This document shows, one piece after another, positions 50,668-60,482 of a DNA stretch of 64,000 nt (position 1 is the stretch's first letter; the number at the start of each line of letters is the position of its first letter). Both the position numbers and the translations under genes were made by a program. This stretch comes from Arthrobacter sp. SPG23 (GTDB taxonomy: Bacteria > Actinomycetota > Actinomycetes > Actinomycetales > Micrococcaceae), in the NCBI RefSeq assembly GCF_000876655.1, contig NZ_JYCN01000021.1, positions 55-64,054 on the forward strand. Direction: 5' to 3'. The notes beneath the pieces were generated by a model. It saw nothing but the letters and a program-made list of their open reading frames with translations. It did not search any database and was not told the origin of the DNA.

Positions 50668-51468
50668 CTACGGTGCGGCCGAGGCCACGGGTCCGTCCCA
50701 TTCCTCCGGCAGGCCCTCGGGACCTGCGCCGCGCTCGGTGACCTCGTCGACGATTTCGTTGAGCACCCGGGCAGCGTACTTCTCCCCCACCCACAGGTGC
50801 TTGGCGCCGTCGACCCCCACCACTTCGGCCTGCGGCACCAGGCCGAAGCGGTCAGCGGCGGCGGCCGGCTGCAGGTAATCGTCATGTTCGGGAACCAGGA
50901 CCTTGAGCGGCTTTCCGGCGGCTGCCCATTCCAGCAGGTGCGCATCGGTGGCACGGTGCAGCGGGGGTGACAGCAGCACGGCACCTTCCACCAGTGATGC
51001 CACCGGCTCCGTCGCGCCGTACATGAGGGCCAGCTCCGTTCCGAACGACCAGCCCACCAGCCAGCGGTTGGGCAGGTTCCTCGATGCTGCGAACCGGACG
51101 GCCGCCTCGACGTCGAGCCGTTCACCGATGCCCTCCTCGAAGCGGCCATCGCTGGTGCCGCGGGGCGAGCTGGTCCCCCTGGTGTTGAACCTGAGGACGG
51201 CGACGCCGGCGAGTGCCGGCAGCCGGTAGGAGGCCTTGCGGTACACGTGCGAGTCCATGAACCCGCCGTGGGTGGGCAGCGGATGCAGCGTGATGAGCGT
51301 GGCGGTGATATCGCCCGATTCCGGGACGGCCAGTTCACCGACGAGGACGTGGCCATCCTCCGTGTGTATTTCCACATTTTCCCGGCGGGCCGGCAGAACT
51401 GTTGAAGCCCGGATGGCGGTTGCTTCGGAAGGCTGGCTGAATACGAACGACGCCGGGTCAAAAGTCAT
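50668..51468 (-). CDS. Alpha/beta hydrolase
   Basis: This 266-residue protein has HPLPTHGG near 55-62 (oxyanion region), FNTRGTSSPRGTSDG, nucleophile motif VGWSFGTELAL, and the C-terminal acid and histidine in VLVPEHDDYLQ and DGAKHLWVG. It resembles KANL3/Tex30-like or dienelactone-hydrolase-like cytosolic hydrolases in Micrococcales. The ATG at 51468 lies 7 nt after TAAGCT. A much longer upstream frame overlaps the neighbouring gene and is not used. The substrate is unknown. Confidence 0.85.
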   Translation of the reverse strand: MTFDPASFVFSQPSEATAIRASTVLPARRENVEIHTEDGHVLVGELAVPESGDITATLITLHPLPTHGGFMDSHVYRKASYRLPALAGVAVLRFNTRGTSSPRGTSDGRFEEGIGERLDVEAAVRFAASRNLPNRWLVGWSFGTELALMYGATEPVASLVEGAVLLSPPLHRATDAHLLEWAAAGKPLKVLVPEHDDYLQPAAAADRFGLVPQAEVVGVDGAKHLWVGEKYAARVLNEIVDEVTERGAGPEGLPEEWDGPVASAAP

Positions 51469-51478
51469 GACTAACAGC

Positions 51479-51823
51479 TTAGCGATAGCGGTACGTGCGT
51501 GACGTCCAGCAGTTGGAGTGCCAGTGACGGCGCTCGGCAAGGCCCGCCGCCGCGCCGAACAGGTGGTCCTCGGCCCAGACCACGAGGTGCTCCACACCGG
51601 GCAGGACCGCAGTTGAGCAGCCCGGGCAGATGTAGGCCTTTTCGGCACGTTTGGCCGTCATGGTGCGGACCATCCACTCGCCGTCGGGAGCGCTTTCACG
51701 CCGCGCTATCCCCGAGCGGGCGCGCTCCAGGTCGAGCTCCGGCACGGGGCCCGCGGCGTGCTTGCGGCTGGCCTGTCCCAGCTTTCCGGAGGCGGCACGG
51801 CGGGGGCGGTTGGAACGGGGCAT
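51479..51823 (-). CDS. Conserved hypothetical protein, zinc-ribbon-like
   Basis: This 114-residue basic protein begins [22 protein letters not shown]. The C-terminal half has [20 protein letters not shown] followed by RRHWHSNCW, so two Cys pairs or Cys-His ligands could bind zinc. Similar small proteins occur in Micrococcaceae, sometimes labelled ATP/GTP-binding, but I see no nucleotide-binding motif. The ATG follows GGAGG by only one base, and CAGAAT lies 6 nt upstream, so the signal for its start is unclear. It ends 10 nt before the hydrolase start. Confidence 0.65.
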   Translation of the reverse strand: MPRSNRPRRAASGKLGQASRKHAAGPVPELDLERARSGIARRESAPDGEWMVRTMTAKRAEKAYICPGCSTAVLPGVEHLVVWAEDHLFGAAAGLAERRHWHSNCWTSRTYRYR

Positions 51824-51902
51824 GCCTCCATTCTGCCCCAGCCCACGGTGCCCTGCTGCTCCTGAACTGTCGCTGCGCTGTTCCCGCCGCCGGCCCAGAC
51901 GG

Positions 51903-51908
51903 TAGTGT
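51903..51908 (+). promoter_or_regulatory. -10 box of nucS, probable leaderless start
   Basis: TAGTGT, seven bases, then the GTG at 51916. Confidence 0.5.
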
Positions 51909-51915
51909 TTACCGG

Positions 51916-52611
51916 GTGCGTTTAGTCATAGCCCGTTGTTCTGTTGATTATGTCGGCCGCCTCAAGGCCCATCTCCCCCTCGCCACCAGGCTGCTGCTGG
52001 TCAAGGCGGACGGGTCCGTGCTGGTCCACTCCGACGGCGGTTCCTACAAGCCGCTGAACTGGATGAGCCCGCCGGCCACCCTCCGCGTCTCCACTCCGGA
52101 CGAAGTGGACCTGGAGCTGGGCGTCACCGAGCAGTGGACTGTCCAGTCCGCCAAGACCGACGACCGGCTCATCATCAACATCCACGAGCAGCTGCACGAT
52201 ACCTCCCATGAACTGGGCCAGGATCCGGGCCTCATCAAGGACGGCGTCGAGGCTGACCTGCAGCGGCTGCTGGCGGATCAGATCGAGCGGCTCGGCACCG
52301 GGTTTTCCCTGATCCGGCGCGAGTATTTCACCGCCATCGGTCCGGTGGACATCCTGGCCAGGGACGCCGACGGCGCCACGGTGGCGATTGAGCTTAAAAG
52401 GCGCGGCGACATCGACGGCGTCGAGCAGCTGACCCGCTACCTTGAGCTGCTCAACCGGGACCCGCTGCTTGCCCCCGTCCGCGGCATCTTCGCCGCGCAG
52501 CAGATCAAGCCGCAGGCCAAAGTCCTGGCGAATGATCGAGGCATTGACTGCGTCACCCTCGACTACGACGCCATGCGCGGCGTTGACGACAGCGAATCCC
52601 GGCTCTTCTAA
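51916..52611 (+). CDS. nucS: Mismatch-specific endonuclease NucS (EndoMS)
   Basis: This 231-residue nuclease runs the MutS/MutL-independent mismatch repair of actinobacteria and archaea. The N-terminal half is the dimerisation domain ([21 protein letters not shown]). The C-terminal RecB-like nuclease holds D145, E159 and K161 ([18 protein letters not shown]) with the same D-14-E-2-K spacing as archaeal NucS. The final residues DDSESRLF look like a sliding-clamp-binding end. The GTG start follows the TAGTGT box, so it is leaderless; a long upstream frame overlapping the hypothetical gene is not used. Confidence 0.95.
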   Translation: MRLVIARCSVDYVGRLKAHLPLATRLLLVKADGSVLVHSDGGSYKPLNWMSPPATLRVSTPDEVDLELGVTEQWTVQSAKTDDRLIINIHEQLHDTSHELGQDPGLIKDGVEADLQRLLADQIERLGTGFSLIRREYFTAIGPVDILARDADGATVAIELKRRGDIDGVEQLTRYLELLNRDPLLAPVRGIFAAQQIKPQAKVLANDRGIDCVTLDYDAMRGVDDSESRLF

Positions 52612-52920
52612 CGCGCCCTCCTCAATGGGCGGTCTGTCAATAGCCGTGCGCAGTGCCATAGCGAAGGGGTTCATGAGGGCTTTACGCAAAATTTATCGAA
52701 TTCCCCCTTTTGCCCGTTGACCTGAAGCAGACCACGTGAAATTCTTATATGAGTCTTTGTGTAGGTGTTTTTCATGCTCGCAAGACATGTTGCGAGCGCG
52801 AAGCTTCGTCAGCTAGTGTCCGGTTCCACCGGGCGGCAAGCCAGGATTCTTCTCGCGGAGTGACCAAGTGCGGCACGAAGTGTGCCGAACTTAAGCAAGT
52901 TCCATAATGAGGAGAAATAA
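52612..52920 (+). promoter_or_regulatory. Long AT-rich leader and promoter region of the cold-shock gene
   Basis: This is the longest gene-free stretch in the window. It has TTGACC at 52717-52722, a perfect hairpin (GCTCGCAA at 52776-52783 paired with TTGCGAGC at 52790-52797, loop GACATG), and the ribosome binding site GAGGAGAAATAA just before the ATG. A long 5' leader is typical of cspA-type genes, where it controls mRNA stability and translation in the cold. The exact transcription start cannot be fixed: AATTCT and TTATAT near 52740-52750 are both possible -10 boxes. Confidence 0.55.
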
Positions 52921-53124
52921 ATGGCACAGGGAACCGTCAAGTGGTTCAACGCTGAAAAGGGCTTCGGCTTCATTACCCCGGACGACTCCGATGGTGATGT
53001 CTTCGTTCACTACTCGGAGATCCAGACCGGCGGATTCAAGACCCTCGACGAGAACCAGCGCGTTCAGTTCGAGATCGGTCAGGGCGCCAAGGGCCCCCAG
53101 GCTACCGGTGTAACGCTGGTCTAA
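52921..53124 (+). CDS. cspA: Cold-shock protein, CspA family
   Basis: This 67-residue single cold-shock domain has [22 protein letters not shown] with RNP1 (GFGFI, 14-18) and VFVHYSEI with RNP2 (27-31), ending PQATGVTLV. It binds single-stranded RNA and DNA and melts mRNA structure. It has a strong ribosome binding site, a long leader and an intrinsic terminator, so it is a monocistronic gene built for high expression. The family is highly conserved and the length is standard. Confidence 0.97.
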   Translation: MAQGTVKWFNAEKGFGFITPDDSDGDVFVHYSEIQTGGFKTLDENQRVQFEIGQGAKGPQATGVTLV

Positions 53125-53166
53125 TCCCCCGTCGGATTGCCGCCAGCCGGTGGCGTCCTGCGAATC

Positions 53167-53203
53167 AATGATCCTCGGCATTCGTGCCGAGGATCATTTT
53201 TTT
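53167..53203 (+). terminator. Intrinsic terminator of cspA
   Basis: A 14-bp stem (AATGATCCTCGGCA and its complement) with the stable TTCG tetraloop ends at 53198 and runs into seven T residues (53197-53203). It is the strongest terminator in the window. Confidence 0.95.
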
Positions 53204-53302
53204 AAGCATTTTCCGTCGGCTAATTGACGCTTTGTTGCTTGTCACAAATATTTTCGGAATCTAAAATCATCGGACCGATAAACTTCACGCCGCTTTACGG
53301 AA

Positions 53303-55900
53303 TTAACGGACCATCGTCCTGAGCAGCCGGGCGCTTTGTCGGACGGAAAGGCCGGGCAGGTAGGCGCGGCTCAGGGCCCGGCCAATGGCAGGCAGCTGCA
53401 GGGGATCCTGGTAGTAGAGGTAGAGCGTGCGGTAATCAGGCTTGAACCGTGATTTGAAGGTGGCCAGCGAGCGGAAGCCATACACCGGCTCAAGTGCCCG
53501 CCCCACCACATCAAGGATCGCAGTGAGGGCCTCCGGCTCCCGCCCCGGCTCCGGCCCGGACTCCTGGTCCTGTGGCGCGTCGGCCGTCTCCTCCGGTTCC
53601 TTGGCCAGGGGTGAGCCGGAGAGGGAAATTACTTCAACGGAATTTCGCAGCTCAAGCACCGCGGAGGCAATGAGGAACTCCATGACTCCGGGTAACCCGT
53701 CTTCCCGCCGGCGCATGAAATCGAGCGTCCAGCTCACCACGCGTCCCTGCTCGAAGACCGGCAGCCAGCTGGTGACGCCATGCACCAGGCCGTCGGTGTC
53801 AACGGCGAGGCAGCATAGGACGTCATCGTCCATCAGTTCGTCCATGCCGCCAAGCGTAAATCCCATCTCCGGAACGGATTTCTGCGCAGCCCACTCTTCG
53901 GATACCTCCAGGAGTTGGGCGCGCAGCGCCGCAGGAAACCCGCTGTAGCGTCCCCAGACGGCCGTCACGCCGGTCTTTCGCGCACGGTTCAGCGCAGTGC
54001 GGACGTTTTGCCACTCCTTGCCTTTGAATTCGAGCTCCCTGACGGCCAATCGCGTCTCCTGCGCCACGGCCACCCTGCTGAATCCCCGGGATTGCAGCAT
54101 GGGCCACAGTTGCTCGGTGCAGGAATAGAAGCACGGAACCAGCGCGTGCTCGGCGCAGTACTGAATGAATCCGGCAGCGGCTTCCTCACGCAGCGCCGGG
54201 TCACCGAAGGGACCGCCCAGCGTCAGGGCAACGCTGCCATGCTGCTGATAGGCCACACCAGCGTCCCCGGAGGCTGTGAACCAGTATTTGTTCGGTTCCC
54301 AGAGCGCCATCCAGGACAGCGAGTCGCCGCCACGGCGCACCAGCCGGCGCGCCACATCCCGCTCCTCAACACCCGCGCCGGCACCGTGGTTCCGCCCCAG
54401 CAACACCACCCACACGCCGGCCAGGGCGACCGCCCAGAACGCGATGCCGGAATAGGCAAACAGGAAAGCCTCCACCGACTGCCGGTCCTGGAAAACCCGG
54501 CTGTAGAGGCTGGGGATGGGAACCGGCAGATATTGGCGTGCCAGCTCGGCCGCAAGCCCGGACAGGCCGCCGTCCCGCTCCATTCCGCCGGCTCCCAGCC
54601 ACGCGATGGTGTAGGTTCCGGCGAGGGCAAGCCAGGTTCCGGCCAGCACGCGGGTCAGGGTGCGCCGTCCCCTTGCCGACGTTTCCACGCGGAACTGGCG
54701 CCGGTTGGCCCACAGCAGCACCATAAGGAGCAGCGGAACGGCCACGAGCGGGAGCACGTGGACGAATCCTGAGCCCATGACAGCTGTGTGGGGCCGTGAC
54801 GGGTAGTGGGGTATCCGGGCAAACAGCGTGAGGTACACGGCAGACAACGCCGTGACGGCCAGCTGGACTCCGATGGTGATCCGCCAGGCGAGCCTGCGGC
54901 CGCGCCGCAGGCCGTCCGCACAGATCAGCAGGAGCAGGACGGGCACCACGGCAAGCGCAAGGCCCAGCGGCCCGGCAAACCCCGTCCGGCCGATTTCCAG
55001 GCAGCTCACGTCCACGGTGCCGCCGCAGTTCTGCTCCAGCTGGCTCAGGGTGGGCAACGGGTTAAGGACTACGTCCCGCAGCAGCGCGAGCGGCCCCGTG
55101 GGGCTGCGAACCGCGGCGGTCAGGATGGGGCCGACGGCGAAAATTCCCACGATCAGGGCCAGCAGGTTACGGGTCTCGCGGCCGGTGGAGCGGTGCCGGT
55201 GGAGGGTTCCGTGGTCGCTCTGGATCCACCACCCGGCAGCGAGCCCAGCCAGGGCACCCAGGAACCCGACGACCGTCTCCGGATGCCCAACATAGAGGAC
55301 AAGGAGCAGCGACGCTGACACAATGCCCGTGCGAAGGCGCCGTTGCCACAGGGTAGGCGCGAGGCCGCTGGCCCCCAGCACCGCAGCCAGCACGGCGGCG
55401 TAGGGGCCAATGAGCCGGGCGTCCACCATGAGGCCCATCCATCCGTCCCCGGCGAAGCGGGCGAGCTGGGTGAACAGCAGGAACAGCGAGACGGCCGCGA
55501 ACTGTCCGCCGAAGAAAAACGCCGCTGTGCGCAGCGAGCCCAGCCTGCGCTCGGCCAGGCCCAGGAACAGCAGGATCATTGCTGAGGCCGTGAGGTACGC
55601 CGCCGGGTTCGTGGCGAAGAAGAGCGAGGTAAACATGGACCACCAGCGCCCGTCCTTCAGGGCGGCCGCGTGCACCGAGGCAACGTCAAGGAGTGCTTCC
55701 GGAGGCCCGGAGAGGAAGCTGCTGGTTGCCGCACCCGTGCCAAGGAACAGGCCAAGCACAACCAAGGTAAACGGCACGGCCTTGAAATGTTCCTGCGTGC
55801 GGCGCCATAGCCGAAGCGCAACGCCAGCCCACCTGACGCCTCCGTCGGGCACGGAGCCCCTCCTGTCGATCACTTGAAGATCGTCCCGTTGTTTGTTCAT
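53303..55900 (-). CDS. MprF-like aminoacyl-phosphatidylglycerol synthase with rhomboid-like N-terminus
   Basis: This 865-residue membrane protein has about a dozen helices in its N-terminal part. The first block (about 40-240) resembles a rhomboid-like fold (WWSMFTSLFFATNPAAYLTASAMILLFLG, then rhomboid-type GHPETVVGFLGALAGLAAG). The C-terminal 320 residues form the DUF2156 synthase domain of MprF proteins: GGDSLSWMALWEPNKYWF, then YGFRSLATFKSRFKPDYRTLYLYY. Such enzymes add Lys or Ala from aminoacyl-tRNA to phosphatidylglycerol or diacylglycerol and lower the surface charge. The ATG overlaps the esterase stop by 4 nt (ATGA), so the pair is translated together. The amino acid used is not readable. 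Confidence 0.85.
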   Translation of the reverse strand: MNKQRDDLQVIDRRGSVPDGGVRWAGVALRLWRRTQEHFKAVPFTLVVLGLFLGTGAATSSFLSGPPEALLDVASVHAAALKDGRWWSMFTSLFFATNPAAYLTASAMILLFLGLAERRLGSLRTAAFFFGGQFAAVSLFLLFTQLARFAGDGWMGLMVDARLIGPYAAVLAAVLGASGLAPTLWQRRLRTGIVSASLLLVLYVGHPETVVGFLGALAGLAAGWWIQSDHGTLHRHRSTGRETRNLLALIVGIFAVGPILTAAVRSPTGPLALLRDVVLNPLPTLSQLEQNCGGTVDVSCLEIGRTGFAGPLGLALAVVPVLLLLICADGLRRGRRLAWRITIGVQLAVTALSAVYLTLFARIPHYPSRPHTAVMGSGFVHVLPLVAVPLLLMVLLWANRRQFRVETSARGRRTLTRVLAGTWLALAGTYTIAWLGAGGMERDGGLSGLAAELARQYLPVPIPSLYSRVFQDRQSVEAFLFAYSGIAFWAVALAGVWVVLLGRNHGAGAGVEERDVARRLVRRGGDSLSWMALWEPNKYWFTASGDAGVAYQQHGSVALTLGGPFGDPALREEAAAGFIQYCAEHALVPCFYSCTEQLWPMLQSRGFSRVAVAQETRLAVRELEFKGKEWQNVRTALNRARKTGVTAVWGRYSGFPAALRAQLLEVSEEWAAQKSVPEMGFTLGGMDELMDDDVLCCLAVDTDGLVHGVTSWLPVFEQGRVVSWTLDFMRRREDGLPGVMEFLIASAVLELRNSVEVISLSGSPLAKEPEETADAPQDQESGPEPGREPEALTAILDVVGRALEPVYGFRSLATFKSRFKPDYRTLYLYYQDPLQLPAIGRALSRAYLPGLSVRQSARLLRTMVR

Positions 55901-57243
55901 GGCACGATCCCCCACCGTGATGCCATGAAATCCAGGGCGGCTGGAAGGCCCTTGGACGCGGCCTCCCAGGAATGGCCGGTGTTGGCCACCGGCTGGGCCT
56001 GAACGGCGAAGCCTGCCCGCCGGGCCGCTGCGGAAAGCTCATCCATATAGGCAAGGAATTCCGGGTCCTTTGAGCCCGCGCCGAAAAATACCGAGTGACC
56101 CTCAAACCGGGTTTTTTGCATGATGTTCAGGGGGGTCTGCGCCTCAAAGGCTGCCACATCGCCGCCGAACGCTGCGTCGATGGTCTTCTGCCGCTCCTTA
56201 GCCAGCGCCGGTTCCCGTTCACTCGAGAAAGCAAGGACCGCGGCGTAGGTATCGGGATGCCGGGTTCCCATCTGCAGCGCACAGGTGGCCCCAAAGGAGA
56301 ATCCGCCTGCAGCCCACTGCCGGTGGTCCCGGTCGACGTCGAGGGTCTGCTCGATCCAGCGGGGCACATCCCGGGCAAGAAATGTGTCAGCCTTCGCAAT
56401 GCGGCTGTCCATGCAGAGTGTGTTGGCCGACGCGGTACCGTTGGGATCCACCACTACCACCACCGGCGCCACGCCGTTGTGGTCCGCTGCGAAGCGGTCC
56501 ATCCGGCTGCGCAAGGCCCCGCCTGTGAGCCAGTCGGACGGCCCGCCGGGCTGGCCGGAAAAGAGGACTAGGACGGGAAGCGCCGGTCGCGGTGTGGCCT
56601 GGTAGGCGGGCGGCAGGTAGATGTAGGCTTCCCTGCTGCTGAAGCCCGAAGCAGTGCCCGGGATTTCCGCTTTTCGTACGACGCCGTCTGCGGGCATTCC
56701 CTCCGGCGCCCGCCACGCGGCCAGGGCGGTCGGGGCAGCAGCCGCGGGGTGGCGTTCCAAATCGGTTTCCAGCGGCTGGATCCTTGCCACGGCGGTGCCC
56801 ATGACGTCGCTGACCGTGTGGTTGAGGCCGAAGTAGGCGTTGATCTGGACGGCGCCTAGCAGCAAGACCCCCAGGATGGCGGCCACGGCGGCGACCCTCC
56901 CCCGCCACGCAGGCCTGTCCGACGGCGGAGCGGGGCCCGCGGGCGGAGAAGTGCGTCGGAGACCCCACAGACGGAGTACCCCCAGGAAAAGGGCGAAGAC
57001 CATCGCCACAAACCACGCGAGCACTTCGCGCGGGAGACTCTCGGGCAGCGTCGAAAATACGTAGATCAGCAGCCAGTGCACCGCGGTGACCACGCCGGCG
57101 GCCAGCAGGAGGGCAGCGCAGGCGCTGAGGAGCCAGCGGCGTCCGCGTGCCCACAGCAGCCAGGCGAATCCGGCGGCGCCGGCGGCCCAGGCAACCCAGA
57201 GTACGGGTCCATCCGTCAGATGGACGTCAGCGACAAAGTCCAC
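55897..57243 (-). CDS. Membrane-anchored esterase paired with the MprF-like synthase
   Basis: This 448-residue protein has four membrane helices in the first 135 residues, then an extracytoplasmic alpha/beta hydrolase domain of the esterase D/Ag85-like type. The triad is S316 in GGFSFGAT, D393 in GSKDPEF, and H424 in TGHSWEAA. The N-terminus is set at GTG 57243 because the longer frame has no membrane signal. It overlaps the MprF-like gene by 4 nt. Aminoacyl-lipid hydrolases adjacent to synthases are known (for example PA0919 beside PA0920 of Pseudomonas), so lipid deacylation is inferred. Confidence 0.78.
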   Translation of the reverse strand: MDFVADVHLTDGPVLWVAWAAGAAGFAWLLWARGRRWLLSACAALLLAAGVVTAVHWLLIYVFSTLPESLPREVLAWFVAMVFALFLGVLRLWGLRRTSPPAGPAPPSDRPAWRGRVAAVAAILGVLLLGAVQINAYFGLNHTVSDVMGTAVARIQPLETDLERHPAAAAPTALAAWRAPEGMPADGVVRKAEIPGTASGFSSREAYIYLPPAYQATPRPALPVLVLFSGQPGGPSDWLTGGALRSRMDRFAADHNGVAPVVVVVDPNGTASANTLCMDSRIAKADTFLARDVPRWIEQTLDVDRDHRQWAAGGFSFGATCALQMGTRHPDTYAAVLAFSSEREPALAKERQKTIDAAFGGDVAAFEAQTPLNIMQKTRFEGHSVFFGAGSKDPEFLAYMDELSAAARRAGFAVQAQPVANTGHSWEAASKGLPAALDFMASRWGIVP

Positions 57244-57248
57244 CGGCG

Positions 57249-57680
57249 TTAACGCCAGGTGCCCACACCGATGACCGGCCCGGCTTCCAGCCACGAGGAC
57301 AGTCCGGTGTAGGCGTCGAACTTCATTGCAAGCAGGACGTCCTGGCCTTCGTAGTGAAGTTCCACGATGACCGAGTCCGGCTGGACCTTGACGAGCTCCG
57401 CCTCCGTGGGCTGGCGGCGTCCCACGAGTTCCAGCGAGCTGCGGCGGAAAGTGTACTTGGGGCGGACACTGAGCGAGAGCAGCTTGAACCACTCAAGGTC
57501 GTTGTCCTGATAACGACAAACCCCCATCTGCCAGCTTTTTCCAGCCGTGCAAATGGAGGCGTCCACTGTGCCCAGGGCACGCCGCAGGTTAAAGCGGCGT
57601 ACCCCGGACAGGCACAGTGCAAAAATCAGCAACGTAAAGACAGTTGCCAATGCGATGAACGGAAAACCAGGATCGTTCAT
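57249..57680 (-). CDS. DUF2550 family membrane protein
   Basis: This 143-residue protein has one N-terminal helix (PFIALATVFTLLIFALCLSGV) and a cytoplasmic beta-rich domain: CTAGKSWQMGVCRYQDNDLEWFKLLSLSVRPKYTFRRSSLELV and then SVIVELHYEGQDVLLAM. The family is actinobacterial, of unknown function, and regularly follows the ATP synthase operon at atpC. The ATG at 57680 follows the atpC stop by 10 nt. It is probably co-transcribed with the operon. Confidence 0.86.
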   Translation of the reverse strand: MNDPGFPFIALATVFTLLIFALCLSGVRRFNLRRALGTVDASICTAGKSWQMGVCRYQDNDLEWFKLLSLSVRPKYTFRRSSLELVGRRQPTEAELVKVQPDSVIVELHYEGQDVLLAMKFDAYTGLSSWLEAGPVIGVGTWR

Positions 57681-57690
57681 CAAGGTCGTG

Positions 57691-57975
57691 CTAGCGGATC
57701 CCCGCAGTAGCTGCTTCACCCATTTGGGCGTTGTCAGCGACAATGACCACCCTGTTGTTGTCGACGGAGAAGAATCCGCCGTCGACAACTACAGCAATGC
57801 GTTCACCGGAAACCGGCTCAATGGCCAGCTCACCTTCGGCCAGAATCGCCAGCAGGGGCGAGTGGCCGGGCAGGATACCGATTTCACCATCGCTGGTGCG
57901 GGCCTTGACCATCTTGGCCGCTCCGGACCACACGAAGTGATCCGCTGCGACAATCTCAACCTCAAGCTCAGCCAT
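57691..57975 (-). CDS. atpC: ATP synthase F1 epsilon subunit (short form)
   Basis: At 94 residues the protein covers only the N-terminal beta-sandwich of epsilon (VEIVAADHFVWSGAAKMVKAR, then GEIGILPGHSPLLAILAEGEL). The C-terminal helical hairpin that inhibits hydrolysis in other bacteria is absent. The short form appears to be normal for Micrococcaceae. Start ATG 57975 lies 1 nt after the atpD stop. Confidence 0.93.
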   Translation of the reverse strand: MAELEVEIVAADHFVWSGAAKMVKARTSDGEIGILPGHSPLLAILAEGELAIEPVSGERIAVVVDGGFFSVDNNRVVIVADNAQMGEAATAGIR

Positions 57976-57976
57976 A

Positions 57977-59464
<1,488 letters not shown>

Positions 59465-59512
59465 TTAAGTTTATCTTTGGTGCAGGTACAGCTGGATCCG
59501 GAACCGTGCTGG

Positions 59513-60406
59513 CTAGGACGCGTTCAAGGCGTCGGCACCGGCCACGATTTCGGAAAGCTCCTGCGTAATTTCAGCCTGGCGGGCGGTGTTGCGCAGACGC
59601 GTGTACTTCTTGATGAGGTCCGTGGCGTTGTCGCCGGCGGACTTCATCGCCCGCTGACGGGCTGCGAGCTCGGAAGCTGCTGCCTGCAACATGGCGGCGA
59701 AGATACGTGATTCGATGTAGCGCGGCAGCAGAGCGTCGAGCACCTGCTCCGTTTCCGGCTCGAATTCGTAGAGGGGCAGCAGGTCCGATTCGGACGCAGC
59801 CTGCTCTTCGACGACCTCGAGGGGAAGCAGGCGGATGACCGTCGGTTCCTGCGTCACCATGGACTTGAAGCGGGTGTAGACAACGTGGATCTCGTCCACG
59901 CCTCCCTCTTCGTATGCGGTGGCAAAATCCTCCAGCAGCGCTGCGCCGATTTCCTGAGCGGTCGCAAACACCGGTGCGTCGGTGTTGCCGGTCCATACCT
60001 GTGCGTAGGGACGGTTGCGGAAGTCGAAGTATGCCTGGGCCTTACGGCCGACGACGTACGTCTTGACTTCCTTACCTTCCTCACGGAGCAGCTCGGTGAG
60101 GCCTTCCGCCTGCTTGAGCACGCTTGCCGAGTAGGAACCTGCGAGGCCACGGTCCGAAGTGATGACCAGGACGGCGGCGCGGCGGATCTGCTCGGGCTCG
60201 GTGACCAGCGGGTGGTCGATTTCACTCTGGCTTGCGACAGCAGAAACGGCACGCGTGATCGCGTTTGCGTAAGGCAGTGAAGCCGCTACGCGTGCGCGGG
60301 CCTTGCCGATGCGCGAGGTAGCGATCAGTTCCATCGCCTTGAAGATCTTGCGCATCGACGTCGTCGAGCTGATCTTCTGGCGGTAGACCCGAATCTGGGC
60401 TCCCAT
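59513..60406 (-). CDS. atpG: ATP synthase F1 gamma subunit
   Basis: This 297-residue rotor subunit begins [33 protein letters not shown], with the [14 protein letters not shown] region and the C-terminal coiled coil [42 protein letters not shown] precedes the ATG. A strong hairpin lies in the gap to atpA. Confidence 0.98.
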   Translation of the reverse strand: MGAQIRVYRQKISSTTSMRKIFKAMELIATSRIGKARARVAASLPYANAITRAVSAVASQSEIDHPLVTEPEQIRRAAVLVITSDRGLAGSYSASVLKQAEGLTELLREEGKEVKTYVVGRKAQAYFDFRNRPYAQVWTGNTDAPVFATAQEIGAALLEDFATAYEEGGVDEIHVVYTRFKSMVTQEPTVIRLLPLEVVEEQAASESDLLPLYEFEPETEQVLDALLPRYIESRIFAAMLQAAASELAARQRAMKSAGDNATDLIKKYTRLRNTARQAEITQELSEIVAGADALNAS

Positions 60407-60435
60407 ACTTATCCTTTCCTAAGATCCCGATGGCC

Positions 60436-60471
60436 GGGACTGCCGGAACCCGTCGGGGTCCCGGCAGTCCC
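60436..60471 (-). other. Hairpin between atpA and atpG
   Basis: GGGACTGCCGG (60436-60446) pairs with CCGGCAGTCCC (60461-60471), with further pairing in the loop (ACCC with GGGT). It sits inside the operon and has no T-run, so it is probably an mRNA stability or processing element, or a partial attenuator, rather than a terminator. Confidence 0.6.
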
Positions 60472-60482
60472 TGCCAGCGAAA

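Noticed and set aside
53125..53302. Small gene between cspA and the MprF-like gene
   Set aside because: The stretch holds the cspA terminator and AT-rich sequence; no ORF with a ribosome binding site was found.
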